A program made the translations under genes and the position numbers. Below, piece by piece: positions 40,101 through 49,088 of a stretch of 64,000 nucleotides of DNA. Source of the DNA: Bacteroides stercoris ATCC 43183. GTDB lineage: Bacteria; Bacteroidota; Bacteroidia; Bacteroidales; Bacteroidaceae. The notes below the pieces were generated by a model, which made no database searches, had not been told where the DNA came from, and saw nothing but the letters and a program-made list of their open reading frames with translations. The stretch spans positions 3,410,001-3,474,000 of the forward strand of contig NZ_CP102262.1 in assembly GCF_025147325.1 (NCBI RefSeq), written 5' to 3'. Position 1 is the first letter of the stretch; each line of letters begins with the position of its first letter.

Positions 40101-43100
40101 TGTGGCTATAGCCCAAGAATGAACGGTTACATCGGTCGTGAAAATTTCGATAGATTCAAAATCAAGACGGAGTTTGTAAATCCGCTTTTCCCATTCAAGT
40201 CTGCGGATCAGACAGAAAAGAATGTCATGGAATGGATTGAGAAGAACTTCTCTGAACAAAAGGCTGCTGGTGTGTTCGGGGTTATGAACTCCAGAGTATT
40301 TGCTTCAAAACCGATTTTTATATCGGCTGAACATTCAGCTCAGCAATCGTCAGAAGATCTTGACCGATACGAAAGAGAGTTTAATGAGGGGAAAATCAAT
40401 ATTCTTTCTTGCTCAACAACAATGGAGATGGGGGTCGATATTGGTGGTATTACAGAAGTCGTCATGAATAATGTGCCGCCAAAATCGTCAAATTACCTTC
40501 AGCGTACGGGACGTGCAGGACGAAGAAGTGAAACTAAAGCCTTGGCTTTAACTGTTTGTGCTCCCAATCCTATTGGAACTCATACATGGAACAATCCAGA
40601 TTATCCGATTACACATGTAACAGAAACTCCATTGTTAAAATTGGAAAGCCGTCAGTTGATTCAACGTCATGTTAATGCGATGGTATTCGCATCCTTTGTA
40701 GCAGATCAAGGGGGAATCAGGGTTACGGCAACTCTTAGGGATTTTTTTGTCACGGCAGAAGGGATGTCTTTCTTTGATAAGTTTCTAAATTATATTGATA
40801 GTGTAATCAGCGGAAAGGTTGAACGTCTTCAAGAACCATATTTAAAATTAATCAAGGGAACAAGTCTCGCTCAGATAACATTGGCGGATGTCGCACAAGT
40901 AGTCAAAAAAGACATAGTTGCTGTTTACAATGTCTTTGATGCTCATAAAGGAGCTCTTGCAAAGGCGATTGAATCTCTGAAGAATGAATCAGGAACGACC
41001 AATGCTATTAAAGCTATAGAGAAACAAGAGGAAAATTTTTTTAAGACCTCGATGTTGTCATATCTTGCTGAAAATTCTTTTCTGCCAAGTGCAGGTTTAC
41101 CCTTAGGACTAGTTGAGTGTCTGCTAGGCGGTAAGGAAAAGGTTGACGGTAACTCACCGACATTGCATATAAGTCAGGCCATCTCCTCTTATGCTCCCGG
41201 TAATCCAGTAGTGAAAAACGAATGGGTCTATGAGACCAATGGTATTCGTCTGAAGACAAAATACGATGACAGCACTTCAAGGTATATCATACAGAATTGC
41301 ACTCATTGTGGTTATACAACTATTATCTATGGAAGTGCTAAGACGGATTGTCCCAAGTGCGGTCGGCATGGAACTATGCATGGCATAAAGGACATCTCAC
41401 TATCGACAGATCAGCGTTTTACAGAGGTCGTTGAACCTGCTGCGTTCTCCGTAGCATGGGATTCGACCCCGACTCGAAAAATGGACTCTCTCGGCAGTAT
41501 GAATTTCATTCAGCCTATTTTGCTTGAAATGGATGCCTGGCTTCTGAAGACAAATTCTGCAAAAATGTCTATCCGCTGTTCAACGCCAAGGTCTGAGATT
41601 CTCTTTTATAATAAAGGAACGAATGGGTATGGATATGCTTTCTGTCCTTATTGCGGTAGAATGAAATCAGAAAAATCACCAGACACCACAGAGCGGATGC
41701 TGTCGCACCATAAACATCTTCTAGCTTCGACCTCTTGTCCCGGTGGCGAAAATGACGGTGCTGCAGTAAGACGTCATGTGTTGTTGGTCGGAAGATACCA
41801 GACTGACTTTGTTGAGATCAAGTTTTATGACAAAGACAACAATCTGGTAGAAGACACTGAGACACTCTATTCTCTCGGCGTGATTCTTAGCCGTAAACTC
41901 ACGGAGCTGCTCGGTGTCAACGATGGAGAAATTGAATTCGGCTATGATGGCATAAATCATTCTATTTTCATATATGATACTGCTCTCGGTGGTGCAGGTT
42001 ATTCATTGCTCTTCCGAGAATATAAAGATGAAGTCCTAAAAATGGCTTTGGAGACTCTTGAAAGATGCGACTGTGAACGGTCTTGCACGAAGTGCCTTAT
42101 AGATCGCAGATCGCAATGGTATACGAACTATCTTAACCGGCCTAAGGCTCTAGAATGGTTAAGACAGGAAGTCAAGGCCCGTGTTGCCCCAAAGGAAATT
42201 ATTTATTTAATGCCTGATTCTCATGTTGTGACATCAGACATCACGACCGAGTTTTATCAGCTCACACGGAACAAGGACATCTCTGGTATCAGAATATTTG
42301 TCAACGACAACATTTCTCAATGGGATGCGGAAACATTCCCATTTAAAAAAATTCTCACAGAACTATCTCTAGAAGGAGTTGACGTTGCCTTTATACTGCC
42401 AAGCGTACCAGATGTAAAATCGCTCTCGTCAGCAGACAGTGCAACTTTAATTGCGGAGGTATTTAAAACCAACTTTAAATGTCTTGAAAACACACTGCCG
42501 ACAGGATTATTTCCGTTGATGGTCGTGATTATGAATGACGGAATCGTCAAAACATACTTTGGAAAAAATATTGATACATCCTATTCTAAGAATTGGGGAA
42601 GTGGAGATGTATTCATAACCACACAGCCAAATTCATTGTCCTATGCCGACATAAATAGAATGCAACTGTTGAGCGCCTTTTCATCGGACGATTCTTCCTT
42701 TATGTTCGAATATAGAATAAGAGAACACAGCTCGTTGGGTCGTTTTTTTGATTCTCTGAAAGCTCCGGAAACTGGTAATTGGAATAGAATAATATCTAAC
42801 CTACGAGGCAAGGCTGTTTCTATTGAATATTCTGATAGATACCTAAAAACGCCCTTAGGCTGTATGCTTTTGGCAAAAATGATTTCCAGTCTGAAGAATG
42901 AAGCAGATTTAGTTCTGGTATCAATTAAAGTTATTGTCACAAATATCGTCTCAATTAATGACCCAGATATGGCAGTAAATGCTATAAAAGATTTTACCAA
43001 CGGTAAGAAGAGAAATCATTTCCTGAAGGATGCTATATTTGAACTGACCGGGATAGAACCGGAAATTCAAGATACAGGTTATGTTGAGCATGAACGGTGT

Positions 43101-43301
43101 CTGACGGTTAAAGCGGATAATGCAGAAATCTGTATACGTCCAGACGCAGGTATAGCAAAAGGATGGGCACCATTTGGAAGAGATAACGCTGAATGTACCG
43201 ACCGCGATTTCAGAGAAGATTGGAATATAGATCTCGAACTGTTCAACAAACAGCAGATAGGAAACGGAATACTTTACACCATCTCATATAAGCAACTCTA
43301 A
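37158..43301 (+). CDS. druE: DruE-like DEAD/DEAH helicase with DUF1998
   Basis: A 2047-residue SF2 helicase. Walker A is TGTGSGKTE near 120-128, DEAH in ILLDEAHTYTG near 252, SAT in FAVTSATIGDE, and motif VI QRTGRAGRR near 1115. Zinc-ribbon-like Cys pairs occur at about 433-475, 600 and 1380-1395. The DUF1998 region ends with CDCERSCTKCLIDRRSQ near 1637. Size and layout fit DruE, the signature protein of Druantia anti-phage systems. Other DUF1998 helicases (DISARM DrmB partners, Dpd) are less fitting because no DISARM or Dpd genes are present. The WYL gene begins two bases after the stop. Confidence 0.85.
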   Translation: MNMNYFSFYNKAKELLIDSLASLWFKGQAQEQEYIKRILTKDEPLFAEPVFQSIFPWEESADSFEEHSSKLRLLTPSFVNALSSEGIDKDLRFPLDRHPYKHQTESWRTMLSSRPQTIVVTTGTGSGKTECFMIPVLQDLAKTNEKNCVQAIFLYPLNALMKSQQKRIHAWCKALPEKVTYAIYNGETDKENRSDRYTTSHYPQLVTRPQIRKTPPQILFTNPTMLNYMLVRAEDREILEKSKGKLKWILLDEAHTYTGSSAAELSLQIRRVLDAFGVTIDQVNFAVTSATIGDESDPKTTIKLKTFVSQLTGKPFEDIKIISGKRIIPELNKGIAEDQLSKINKKFSIELSYSDIEKLRKKLNSSPVLKAKEIGRMLDKGIGKNVDASLEIIDALGEKVKGLNKGGGLGALLPTRAHLFVRSISGVYVCTNPDCQRHKGYRLSIGSLTTYQNMNCPVCKSKMLELATCSSCGSPIIVGETNTTKGFRMHTNVIDLDKSLFYEQKEDLIDLEDMGNIEDVEQNEADGFSRFFFAIPKKACLRKNANRTYHIFNHQNGKIELVPEDNRSNKCFTSLKSEESIPVIYQSLRHSGDNHVLCPHCGNNLSEFKNLDYLRISATQIGRTLATLLLDNAEPIDSNDADVVYEGRKYITFTDSRQGSARSAMGLNQDVERSWIRASIFHKLADMRLNDVKPGGLTPDEEAEYNAYLSIREHLPTLLFEKFKQLEKKKNGIPVIPNPEEVSWGQISQSLENDSNFKKLYEHVDKARGRKNFKNATDYLKALLVDQFGWIPKRANSLETMGFVRLVYPALKNAKCPALLQKRCTDTDWQNFLKICMDYVIRGGRHYMLSGAYKDYLTQNKYCSPIYPSNSELRKNGSPVSKWFKVNVSSKGINENQNRLVLLLCAVLDYDDISQINQIKIADINSILDAAWDFLKQNVLEATDVENQGYMLDLMGDKVKLQLIEKGYLCPVDNVIIDAPFCGYSPRMNGYIGRENFDRFKIKTEFVNPLFPFKSADQTEKNVMEWIEKNFSEQKAAGVFGVMNSRVFASKPIFISAEHSAQQSSEDLDRYEREFNEGKINILSCSTTMEMGVDIGGITEVVMNNVPPKSSNYLQRTGRAGRRSETKALALTVCAPNPIGTHTWNNPDYPITHVTETPLLKLESRQLIQRHVNAMVFASFVADQGGIRVTATLRDFFVTAEGMSFFDKFLNYIDSVISGKVERLQEPYLKLIKGTSLAQITLADVAQVVKKDIVAVYNVFDAHKGALAKAIESLKNESGTTNAIKAIEKQEENFFKTSMLSYLAENSFLPSAGLPLGLVECLLGGKEKVDGNSPTLHISQAISSYAPGNPVVKNEWVYETNGIRLKTKYDDSTSRYIIQNCTHCGYTTIIYGSAKTDCPKCGRHGTMHGIKDISLSTDQRFTEVVEPAAFSVAWDSTPTRKMDSLGSMNFIQPILLEMDAWLLKTNSAKMSIRCSTPRSEILFYNKGTNGYGYAFCPYCGRMKSEKSPDTTERMLSHHKHLLASTSCPGGENDGAAVRRHVLLVGRYQTDFVEIKFYDKDNNLVEDTETLYSLGVILSRKLTELLGVNDGEIEFGYDGINHSIFIYDTALGGAGYSLLFREYKDEVLKMALETLERCDCERSCTKCLIDRRSQWYTNYLNRPKALEWLRQEVKARVAPKEIIYLMPDSHVVTSDITTEFYQLTRNKDISGIRIFVNDNISQWDAETFPFKKILTELSLEGVDVAFILPSVPDVKSLSSADSATLIAEVFKTNFKCLENTLPTGLFPLMVVIMNDGIVKTYFGKNIDTSYSKNWGSGDVFITTQPNSLSYADINRMQLLSAFSSDDSSFMFEYRIREHSSLGRFFDSLKAPETGNWNRIISNLRGKAVSIEYSDRYLKTPLGCMLLAKMISSLKNEADLVLVSIKVIVTNIVSINDPDMAVNAIKDFTNGKKRNHFLKDAIFELTGIEPEIQDTGYVEHERCLTVKADNAEICIRPDAGIAKGWAPFGRDNAECTDRDFREDWNIDLELFNKQQIGNGILYTISYKQL

Positions 43302-43303
43302 CA

Positions 43304-44332
43304 ATGTCAGAAAATAGAAACGCTCAGTATCGTTATCAAGTGCTGGACAGATGCTTCAGTGATTGGAATAAGAAATATACTATCGAAGATCTCCTTGAAA
43401 TAGTCAACAATCATCTTTATGAATTGGAAGGTTCAGACTCCACCATCAAATTGCGTCAGTTACGAGGTGACTTAAATGCCATAAGAAAGATGCTACCCGA
43501 TAACATCTATCTTGATGCCAAACCATTTGGAGGAAAGAAATGCTACTACAGATATTCTGAGCCAAACTATTCAATCTTCCAGAATGGTCTATCGGTTACC
43601 GAGGTTAACTCTTTACGCTCGATAATTGAAATGCTTAGTAAATATCGTGGAGTTACTGGTAATGCTTGGCTTGAAGATGTTATCTCCAATCTAGAACTTC
43701 GTTTTGGAGTAAAATCGGATAGAGAAAATCTTATTTCATTTCAGTGTAACTCATGTTTAAAAGGGCTTGAATACCTTTCAACTCTCATAGACGCAACAAT
43801 CAATCACCAGCCCCTCGAAGTAAGCTACACAACACACGCAGGCATTAGTTCAACGAATGTGCTTCATCCATATTATATGAAACAATATAATAACAGATGG
43901 TTCATATTCGGACGTATTAATGGGAAAGATTATATTGTCAACCGAGCCCTTGACCGAATTGAAGGGATAACTAGAAGTGATGTTCCATTCTGTAAAAATG
44001 ATCTTGTGGATTTCAACTCTTACTTTGATGATATTGTAGGGGTATCGGTGCCTTATGAAGTACAGGAAGCCGAAACAATTATTTTGCAATTTAGTTCAGA
44101 ACGATTTAAATACATTGTTTCAAAGCCACTGCACACCTCACAGAAAATTATTGATGAATACAAGTGCATAGTTACTATTAAAGTAATACCAACACGAGAA
44201 CTCGACCAATTAATTCTAGCTTTTGGACCTGATGTTGAAGTCCTAGCTCCAGATAGATACAGAATGAGCATTAAGACTAAAATTGAGAAATGTCTCAATA
44301 AATATCGCTCTGTGCATTGCGATTGCATATAA
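43304..44332 (+). CDS. WYL-domain transcriptional regulator
   Basis: A 342-residue regulator. A winged-HTH region at about 5-75 (RYQVLDRCFSDWNKKYTIEDLLEIV) is followed by a WYL domain at about 165-235 (VSYTTHAGISSTNVLHPYYMKQYNNRWFIFGRI) and a C-terminal WCX-like extension. Such proteins repress or sense for many phage defence operons (for example BREX and CBASS). It is the last gene of the operon with druH and druE and probably controls them through the palindrome at 33895. Confidence 0.88.
   Translation: MSENRNAQYRYQVLDRCFSDWNKKYTIEDLLEIVNNHLYELEGSDSTIKLRQLRGDLNAIRKMLPDNIYLDAKPFGGKKCYYRYSEPNYSIFQNGLSVTEVNSLRSIIEMLSKYRGVTGNAWLEDVISNLELRFGVKSDRENLISFQCNSCLKGLEYLSTLIDATINHQPLEVSYTTHAGISSTNVLHPYYMKQYNNRWFIFGRINGKDYIVNRALDRIEGITRSDVPFCKNDLVDFNSYFDDIVGVSVPYEVQEAETIILQFSSERFKYIVSKPLHTSQKIIDEYKCIVTIKVIPTRELDQLILAFGPDVEVLAPDRYRMSIKTKIEKCLNKYRSVHCDCI
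44310..44327 (+). repeat. Second copy of the druH operator-like 18-mer
   Basis: CTGTGCATTGCGATTGCA matches CTGTGCATTGTGATTGCA at 33895-33912 in 17 of 18 bases. It lies within the last codons of the WYL gene. The two copies bracket the druH-druE-WYL operon. Confidence 0.7.
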
Positions 44333-44436
44333 AATTATACTTTTAATGATCACATATATAACAGAGCAGATATTAACCAACATTATATGGAACATGATAG
44401 TGTGCAAAATATTAAAATTGAACATTCTAAAAGAAA

Positions 44437-44479
44437 AGGCGTATCAAGCTTTGTATTGAGTAATGATACGCCTCTTTAA
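44437..44479 (+). terminator. Terminator of the Druantia-like operon
   Basis: AGGCGTATCA (44437-44446) pairs with TGATACGCCT (44464-44473). The downstream T run is short (CTTTAAAAG), so it may be only moderately strong. Confidence 0.65.
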
Positions 44480-44549
44480 AAGTCCTTTAAATCTACTCTT
44501 CAAAAAGCGAAAGTATATAAAATCTGATATATTTTTATCTGATTACGAA

Positions 44550-44556
44550 TTTTGTA
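44550..44556. repeat. Left target-site duplication of the IS21-family element
   Basis: TTTTGTA here and at 47195-47201, directly outside the TGG...CCA ends of the element. Confidence 0.8.
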
Positions 44557-44622
44557 TGGTAAAAACGGAGCAGACTGTTACAGCAAAAACGGCCATGCTG
44601 TTACAGTTCTGACGAGGCAAAG

Positions 44623-45345
44623 TTATTGTTTTTTTCTTAAACTATCTCCTTTCAATGCAAATCTCGATGCGGTATTTACAACTCTATCCAAGATAGCATC
44701 CGCTGCGGAGACATTACTATCGAGCGTTTCATACCAGTTTGCTACGGGCAACTGGCTTGCAAAGATGGTAGATTTGTTTCCGTGTCTGTCTTCTATGATT
44801 TCCATCAGGTCGAGTACCTGTTCTGCGGTTAGCTTCTTTATGGCAAAGTCATCGAGTATCAGCAGGTCATACTGAGAAAGCCGTTCGAAGAGTTTAGGAA
44901 GCCTGCTTTCTATGCGGGCCATTGTAAGCTCCTCGAAAAGTTTCATCACATTGTAGTAGCGAACCTTGTATCCACATAGGCAGGCATGGTGGCCAAGAGC
45001 TGAAGCCAGCCAGCTCTTGCCTGTACCTGTAGGACCTGTAATGATGATGGGATAGCCATGTCTGATGTAATCGCATGTGGCAACCTCATTAAGCAGTGAC
45101 TGATCTATGCCGCGTGCCGAATCGGCGGCTATTTCACCCAGCGCTACTGTATAACGGAAGTGGGCATTCTTGATGAGCCGGTGCGTACGGTTGGACATAC
45201 GCATGTCGTTTTCCCCCTGGATGAGCATGCGTATTCCGTCAGCCATTGAGATTGAGTTGATTTTGTGAGCCTCCATGAGGTTTTGCCATGTCTGGGCCAT
45301 TCCTGGCAACCGCATAGCCTTGAGGTCTGATAAGATTTTTTCCAT
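44623..45345 (-). CDS. istB: IS21-family helper ATPase IstB
   Basis: A 240-residue AAA+ ATPase that selects target DNA for the IstA transposase. Walker A is ITGPTGTGKSWLASALGHHA; Walker B is YDLLILDDFAIKKL. The arginine-containing SQLPVANWYETL and DAILDRV segments are typical. Complete. 33 bases after istA. Confidence 0.96.
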   Translation of the reverse strand: MEKILSDLKAMRLPGMAQTWQNLMEAHKINSISMADGIRMLIQGENDMRMSNRTHRLIKNAHFRYTVALGEIAADSARGIDQSLLNEVATCDYIRHGYPIIITGPTGTGKSWLASALGHHACLCGYKVRYYNVMKLFEELTMARIESRLPKLFERLSQYDLLILDDFAIKKLTAEQVLDLMEIIEDRHGNKSTIFASQLPVANWYETLDSNVSAADAILDRVVNTASRFALKGDSLRKKQ

Positions 45346-45378
45346 TGTTGTGCCGTTTTATGGTGATATAATAATATA

Positions 45379-46950
45379 TTACTTGTAAGCTTGCGCTCCC
45401 CTGATATTCTCATGCAATGGCAAGGTGGATGTTTGATACTCTGCATCCTTTTCCTGCCGCATCAGGTATCCCTGGCATTTGGACTTCACCAGATTGCTGA
45501 TGAATGGATAGTTGCATTTTCCGTACTGGACGGATATCTTGCACGCAAGAAGAAAAAGCTCAGGCTCTGTCTCACGGGCGAGAGCCAGGATGCCCTGCGC
45601 GGAGCGGTAATACACTTCTGCGGGTCTGTCAGTGGCAGAGAAGAGCTCACGCAGGACATGCTTAGCCATAGGCCCATACTTGGATCCTTTGTCTATGAAG
45701 TACTGCGGGGAGTACCCGTAATAAGCCTGTGTCTGTGAAGGCAGATGCTCCTTTACCCAGGTGTAACCACCGTGTTTGAATGAACGCATGTGGGTCGCAA
45801 TGCAGTTGCCGTCATGATAGATCCTGACCTGTGTATCCGTAAAGATGACTTCCACCTTGTTGCCTATAAGACGGCTGGGGACAGAGTAGTGGTGCCGTTC
45901 CCTTCCTAGCTGCACAAAACAGTTCGGAGCGACTGTAAGCAAGGCATGCCGTTTCATCTGGTAACGTTCTCCGGGTAACGGGAGCAACTCGGGTTTCTCA
46001 ACAGCCAGGAAGCGTTCTACCCGCGAGTAGTCGCATCCCTGCATGCGTCGGCTGTTGTATTTCTCAAGCAGTTCTCCCACTGCTGTATTAAGTTCCTGCA
46101 AGGAATGGAAGAGACGGTTCCGCAACGGAGCGTATATGCGCTTGTAACTCTTGTGCACGGCATCTTCGACCAAGGCCTTGTCCTTGGGGCGCCTTACTCT
46201 GGCAGGCTGCGCGCAGCATCCGTAATGCGTGGCAAGGTCATTCAGTCCGTCCGTCAGACCGGGAGACCACCTGTCGAAGGATTTTACGGCCGAACGCAGG
46301 TTGTCTGGTACCAGGATGCGCGGTGCGCCTCCGAAGAATCGTATGGCGGCATCCACAGCTCCAAGAAAATGTTCTATGCCTTGCGACGGAATACAGGTAA
46401 TAAAGGTGTAACCGGAGCATGGCAGAACCGCAGCAAACGTCTCTACAGGAACAACCTCGCCGGTTTCCATATCGACGTAGCTCATCCTGTCGCCGGCAAA
46501 GTCAATATACATCTTCCCGGCAGGCTGGTGCAACATCTTGAGCACTGTGGAAGGTTTCACTGCTACCACATTCTGTCTCAGATGGAAACGGAATTAGGTC
46601 AACCCGTAACCTTCAGGAAGGTCTTTGCGGTATTCTTCCCAAAGAAGATGTGTTGTCATGTGCGGCTTTTTAAGCTCCTGCTCAAAATGAGGAAGTCGTT
46701 TCTTGAAGTCCTCAAAGCGCTCATCGCAATAGGCTGGATTTCCGCCATTGAACCGATGGTTCAACTCGGGGTCCTCCAACTTCAAGAGACCATCGACACC
46801 TAATGAGTCTTCATTGGCCATCTTGAGATAGCGCTGCACAGTTGTAGGACTCATTGAGTACATTTCGGCCATTCTCCTGACCGACAATCCGTTTTTGTGA
46901 CCCGTAAGGACCTGCTTGATGATATTCATTTTTTTAGGTTGAGTAGCCAT
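45379..46950 (-). pseudogene. istA: IS21-family transposase IstA, interrupted by a nonsense codon
   Basis: Two open frames in the same register, codons 1-118 (46950-46594) and the rest (to 45379), are separated by one TAA that follows LPEGYGLT. IstA relatives have Gln at this place (GLTQFRFHLRQ), so CAA to TAA is likely. The N part has the HTH (GLSVRRMAEMYSMSPTTVQRYL). The C part has the DDE residues in YIDFAGDRMS, ILVPDNLRSAV and KALVEDAVHKSYKRI. Without suppression or an internal start, the HTH and the catalytic core are made apart, and the copy should not transpose by itself. Confidence 0.9.
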
Positions 46951-47355
46951 AGTCTTGAAGGATTTTCCTTCAAGATAATAAATTCATCAAAACTGTAACA
47001 GCATACTCCGATTCAGCTAGCATTATTGGGCTGTTTTGAGCGGAGTGTAACAGCATGCTCCGATCTTAAAAGAAAAACGGCCTAATCGCTGCTCGTAATT
47101 GCCTGATAACCAATACCTGTAAAATGTGATATTTACATGATATTTGGCGTTTCTTTCAACTTCGGTACTGTAACAGCATACTCCGATTTTTCCATTTTGT
47201 ATAGAAGATTGATTACATATACACTTTTTATCTACGGCAGTATTATGGCTCTTTTATTTAAATATAAGCCCCATCTTTCAGGGAAGTATTAGTATAAATG
47301 AAAGAGCTATATGGCTGTATAAAGTCTAATTTTTATCTTAACACTGGCCGTAAGC
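46951..47355. other. Spacer with the right IS21 terminal repeats
   Basis: The first 244 bases are the IS21 right end with three repeats of TGTAACAGCATRCTCCGAT. The remaining 154 bases up to the coiled-coil protein stop are AT-rich, and nothing else is seen in them. Confidence 0.6.
47195..47201. repeat. Right target-site duplication of the IS21-family element
   Basis: TTTTGTA, the same as 44550-44556. An eighth base T also matches if the ends are drawn one base inward. Confidence 0.8.
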
Positions 47356-48111
47356 TTACTTTTTAATTGACTTGTCCTTGATGGACTTCGCCTTGCTGTC
47401 CAGTTCTCTTGCAGCCTGTTCTTTCAGCCGTACCTGTTCGATCAGGGTGGCCTGTCTCCGTACCGCTTCCTCGTAGGCCTCCACGTCCTCACGCATCTGC
47501 TTGATCAGTCCGTTATCCCGATTCGGTCCAAAGAGATTCTCTAGTTTCACAAGTTGCTCGGGGGTAGCATCTCCTTTCATCTTGACATAACGGTACTTCA
47601 GATCATTATCGGCCTGTACATTGTCAGTTCTCACCGAAAAATAGAGAGCCACGGACAAGACCACGATTGTTGCAAACATCACGAAAAAACTCCAAAGAGT
47701 GTAAGGGGATTCTATACTCAGGCTGAAATGATGGTTGATGTTGCTTGTCTTGACGGCATTCTTTCTGATTGTGTCATTGGTCTCACAAAACAAGGCTTCC
47801 ACTTTCTCCTGGTGCTGACGCTGTTCATTACGCATTTCAGACAAGACCTGTCCAAGTCTTTCCTGTGACGAGTTTTTCCTGTCCATGGAAACCATATCGT
47901 TCTTAATGGCAGCAAGTCCCTCGTACAAGCGAGCCAACAAGTTGCGAAATGTCTCATGACTTTTCAGGACTTCATTCAGCACGGAGTCATCCTTTTCATT
48001 GTTAACTGTCGGGCTGTTACCTTCCGGTAAGGGAACGGACAGCCCGTTGATTTTGTTTTCGATTCTTTCCAGGCATCCAAAGATGCTCTCGATATATTCT
48101 TCCAATTTCAT
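47356..48111 (-). CDS. Single-span coiled-coil protein of the mobilization module
   Basis: A 251-residue protein with a coiled-coil N-terminal part (about 10-120), one membrane span at about 139-161 (LWSFFVMFATIVVLSVALYF) and a charged helical tail rich in Lys, Glu and Gln. I do not recognise the family. It lies 50 bases after the relaxase on the same strand, so it may belong to the transfer module, for example as a membrane tether of the relaxosome. That role is only inferred. Confidence 0.75.
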   Translation of the reverse strand: MKLEEYIESIFGCLERIENKINGLSVPLPEGNSPTVNNEKDDSVLNEVLKSHETFRNLLARLYEGLAAIKNDMVSMDRKNSSQERLGQVLSEMRNEQRQHQEKVEALFCETNDTIRKNAVKTSNINHHFSLSIESPYTLWSFFVMFATIVVLSVALYFSVRTDNVQADNDLKYRYVKMKGDATPEQLVKLENLFGPNRDNGLIKQMREDVEAYEEAVRRQATLIEQVRLKEQAARELDSKAKSIKDKSIKK

Positions 48112-48161
48112 ATTCCTACAATTTTAATGTTCATAAATAATTTGAATGAAGAAAGGACAGG

Positions 48162-49088
48162 CTACAGCCCGAATCCTTTCCTCCTTTTCTTTTTCCTGCG
48201 TCTGCGCAAGAGTTCTTCCTGAGGTAACGGCTCTTCGGGAGCGGTGTCGCTTTTTGGACTGAACAGTCCAGGTCCCGTACTTTCCAGAAGATGGCCTCCG
48301 TCCGGTATTCTTTGCTGCACTTTGCGTTCGGATGCCTGTTGGGATTCCGAAGTCTTCCAACTCAATTGGGCATTCAGCCTGGCAAAGCTGAACTCCCGGC
48401 TGATTTGCGAAGCCTTGAAGGTTTGTCCGTCCTTGGTGAACCGGATTCCTTGTATGTCCTCCAGCTTTTTTATCTCCCTGGTACGTTTTACAAATTCCAG
48501 CCTGATACCCCGGCGAAGCAGGTAATCGTTGAACTCTTTCCATGTTTTGGAATGCTTCAAAGCTGCCTTGACGGCATTGAAGATTTCGTATTTCACACGC
48601 TCCGAAGCATGGAGTTTCTCCACATTAGTCTTGCCCTTGCCCTCCGCATATGTCAGCCCGTACTTGTCCTTAAGCAATTTTGTGGCGATTTCATTACGCT
48701 TGTAATCGCTTTGGGAAGAGATTACCTTGCCATCATATCCGATGCGGTTATAGACCAGGTGGCAGTGCGGATTGTCTGTGTTATGATGCCTTACCAGGAT
48801 GAACTGAGTGTTCTTTATTTCCATCAGTTCCATATATTCCTGGGCTATTTTAGCCATAAATTCATCTGTCAGCAATGCCTTGTCTTCCGGCTTGAAACTC
48901 AATGCGATGTGCCCGACAGGCTGTTTTATCTTCGGATTAAGCTCCCGCTGGTAGTCGAAACTGTCCGTTATTTCCCGGATATTTCCCAGCAATACACCAT
49001 CTGAGTCAATGATTTCCGCGTTGTCCTTGCCCATCACGTAGCGGATACAGCCGCCGAAGGATTTCCCTTTCTTGATCTTTCCAATCAT
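48162..49088 (-). CDS. Relaxase (mobilization nuclease)
   Basis: A 308-residue MOB-type relaxase that nicks oriT and stays attached to the transferred strand. The metal-binding three-His motif is FILVRHHNTDNPHCHLVYNRIG near 95-115. An N-terminal Tyr in GGCIRYVMGKDNA is a plausible nucleophile. The C-terminal tail ends in an Arg/Lys-rich stretch. It overlaps the MobC-like gene by four bases. The layout resembles Bacteroides mobilizable elements of the cLV25/Tn4555 type. Confidence 0.92.
   Translation of the reverse strand: MIGKIKKGKSFGGCIRYVMGKDNAEIIDSDGVLLGNIREITDSFDYQRELNPKIKQPVGHIALSFKPEDKALLTDEFMAKIAQEYMELMEIKNTQFILVRHHNTDNPHCHLVYNRIGYDGKVISSQSDYKRNEIATKLLKDKYGLTYAEGKGKTNVEKLHASERVKYEIFNAVKAALKHSKTWKEFNDYLLRRGIRLEFVKRTREIKKLEDIQGIRFTKDGQTFKASQISREFSFARLNAQLSWKTSESQQASERKVQQRIPDGGHLLESTGPGLFSPKSDTAPEEPLPQEELLRRRRKKKRRKGFGL

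Larger units (their letters stand above)
44557..47194 (-). mobile_element. IS21-family element, 2638 bp, with inactivated istA
   Basis: The ends are inverted: left TGGTAAAAACGGAG..CTGTTACAG, right (reverse complement) TGGAAAAATCGGAG..CTGTTACAG. Further subterminal copies of TGTAACAGCATRCTCCGAT (about 46988, 47045 and 47168, and inverted on the left near 44590) are the usual transposase-binding repeats of this family. TTTTGTA flanks both sides. It carries istA and istB on the minus strand. It sits between the defence operon and the mobilization genes. Confidence 0.9.

Noticed and set aside
33964..44332. DISARM, BREX or Dpd system
   Set aside because: A DUF1998 helicase is shared with DISARM, but there is no methylase, DrmA/DrmC, PglZ or Dpd gene; the two-gene DruH/DruE layout fits Druantia type III better.
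48124..48543. 139-codon minus-strand open frame inside the relaxase gene
   Set aside because: Different frame of the relaxase C-terminal tail; low-complexity Arg/Lys-rich product.
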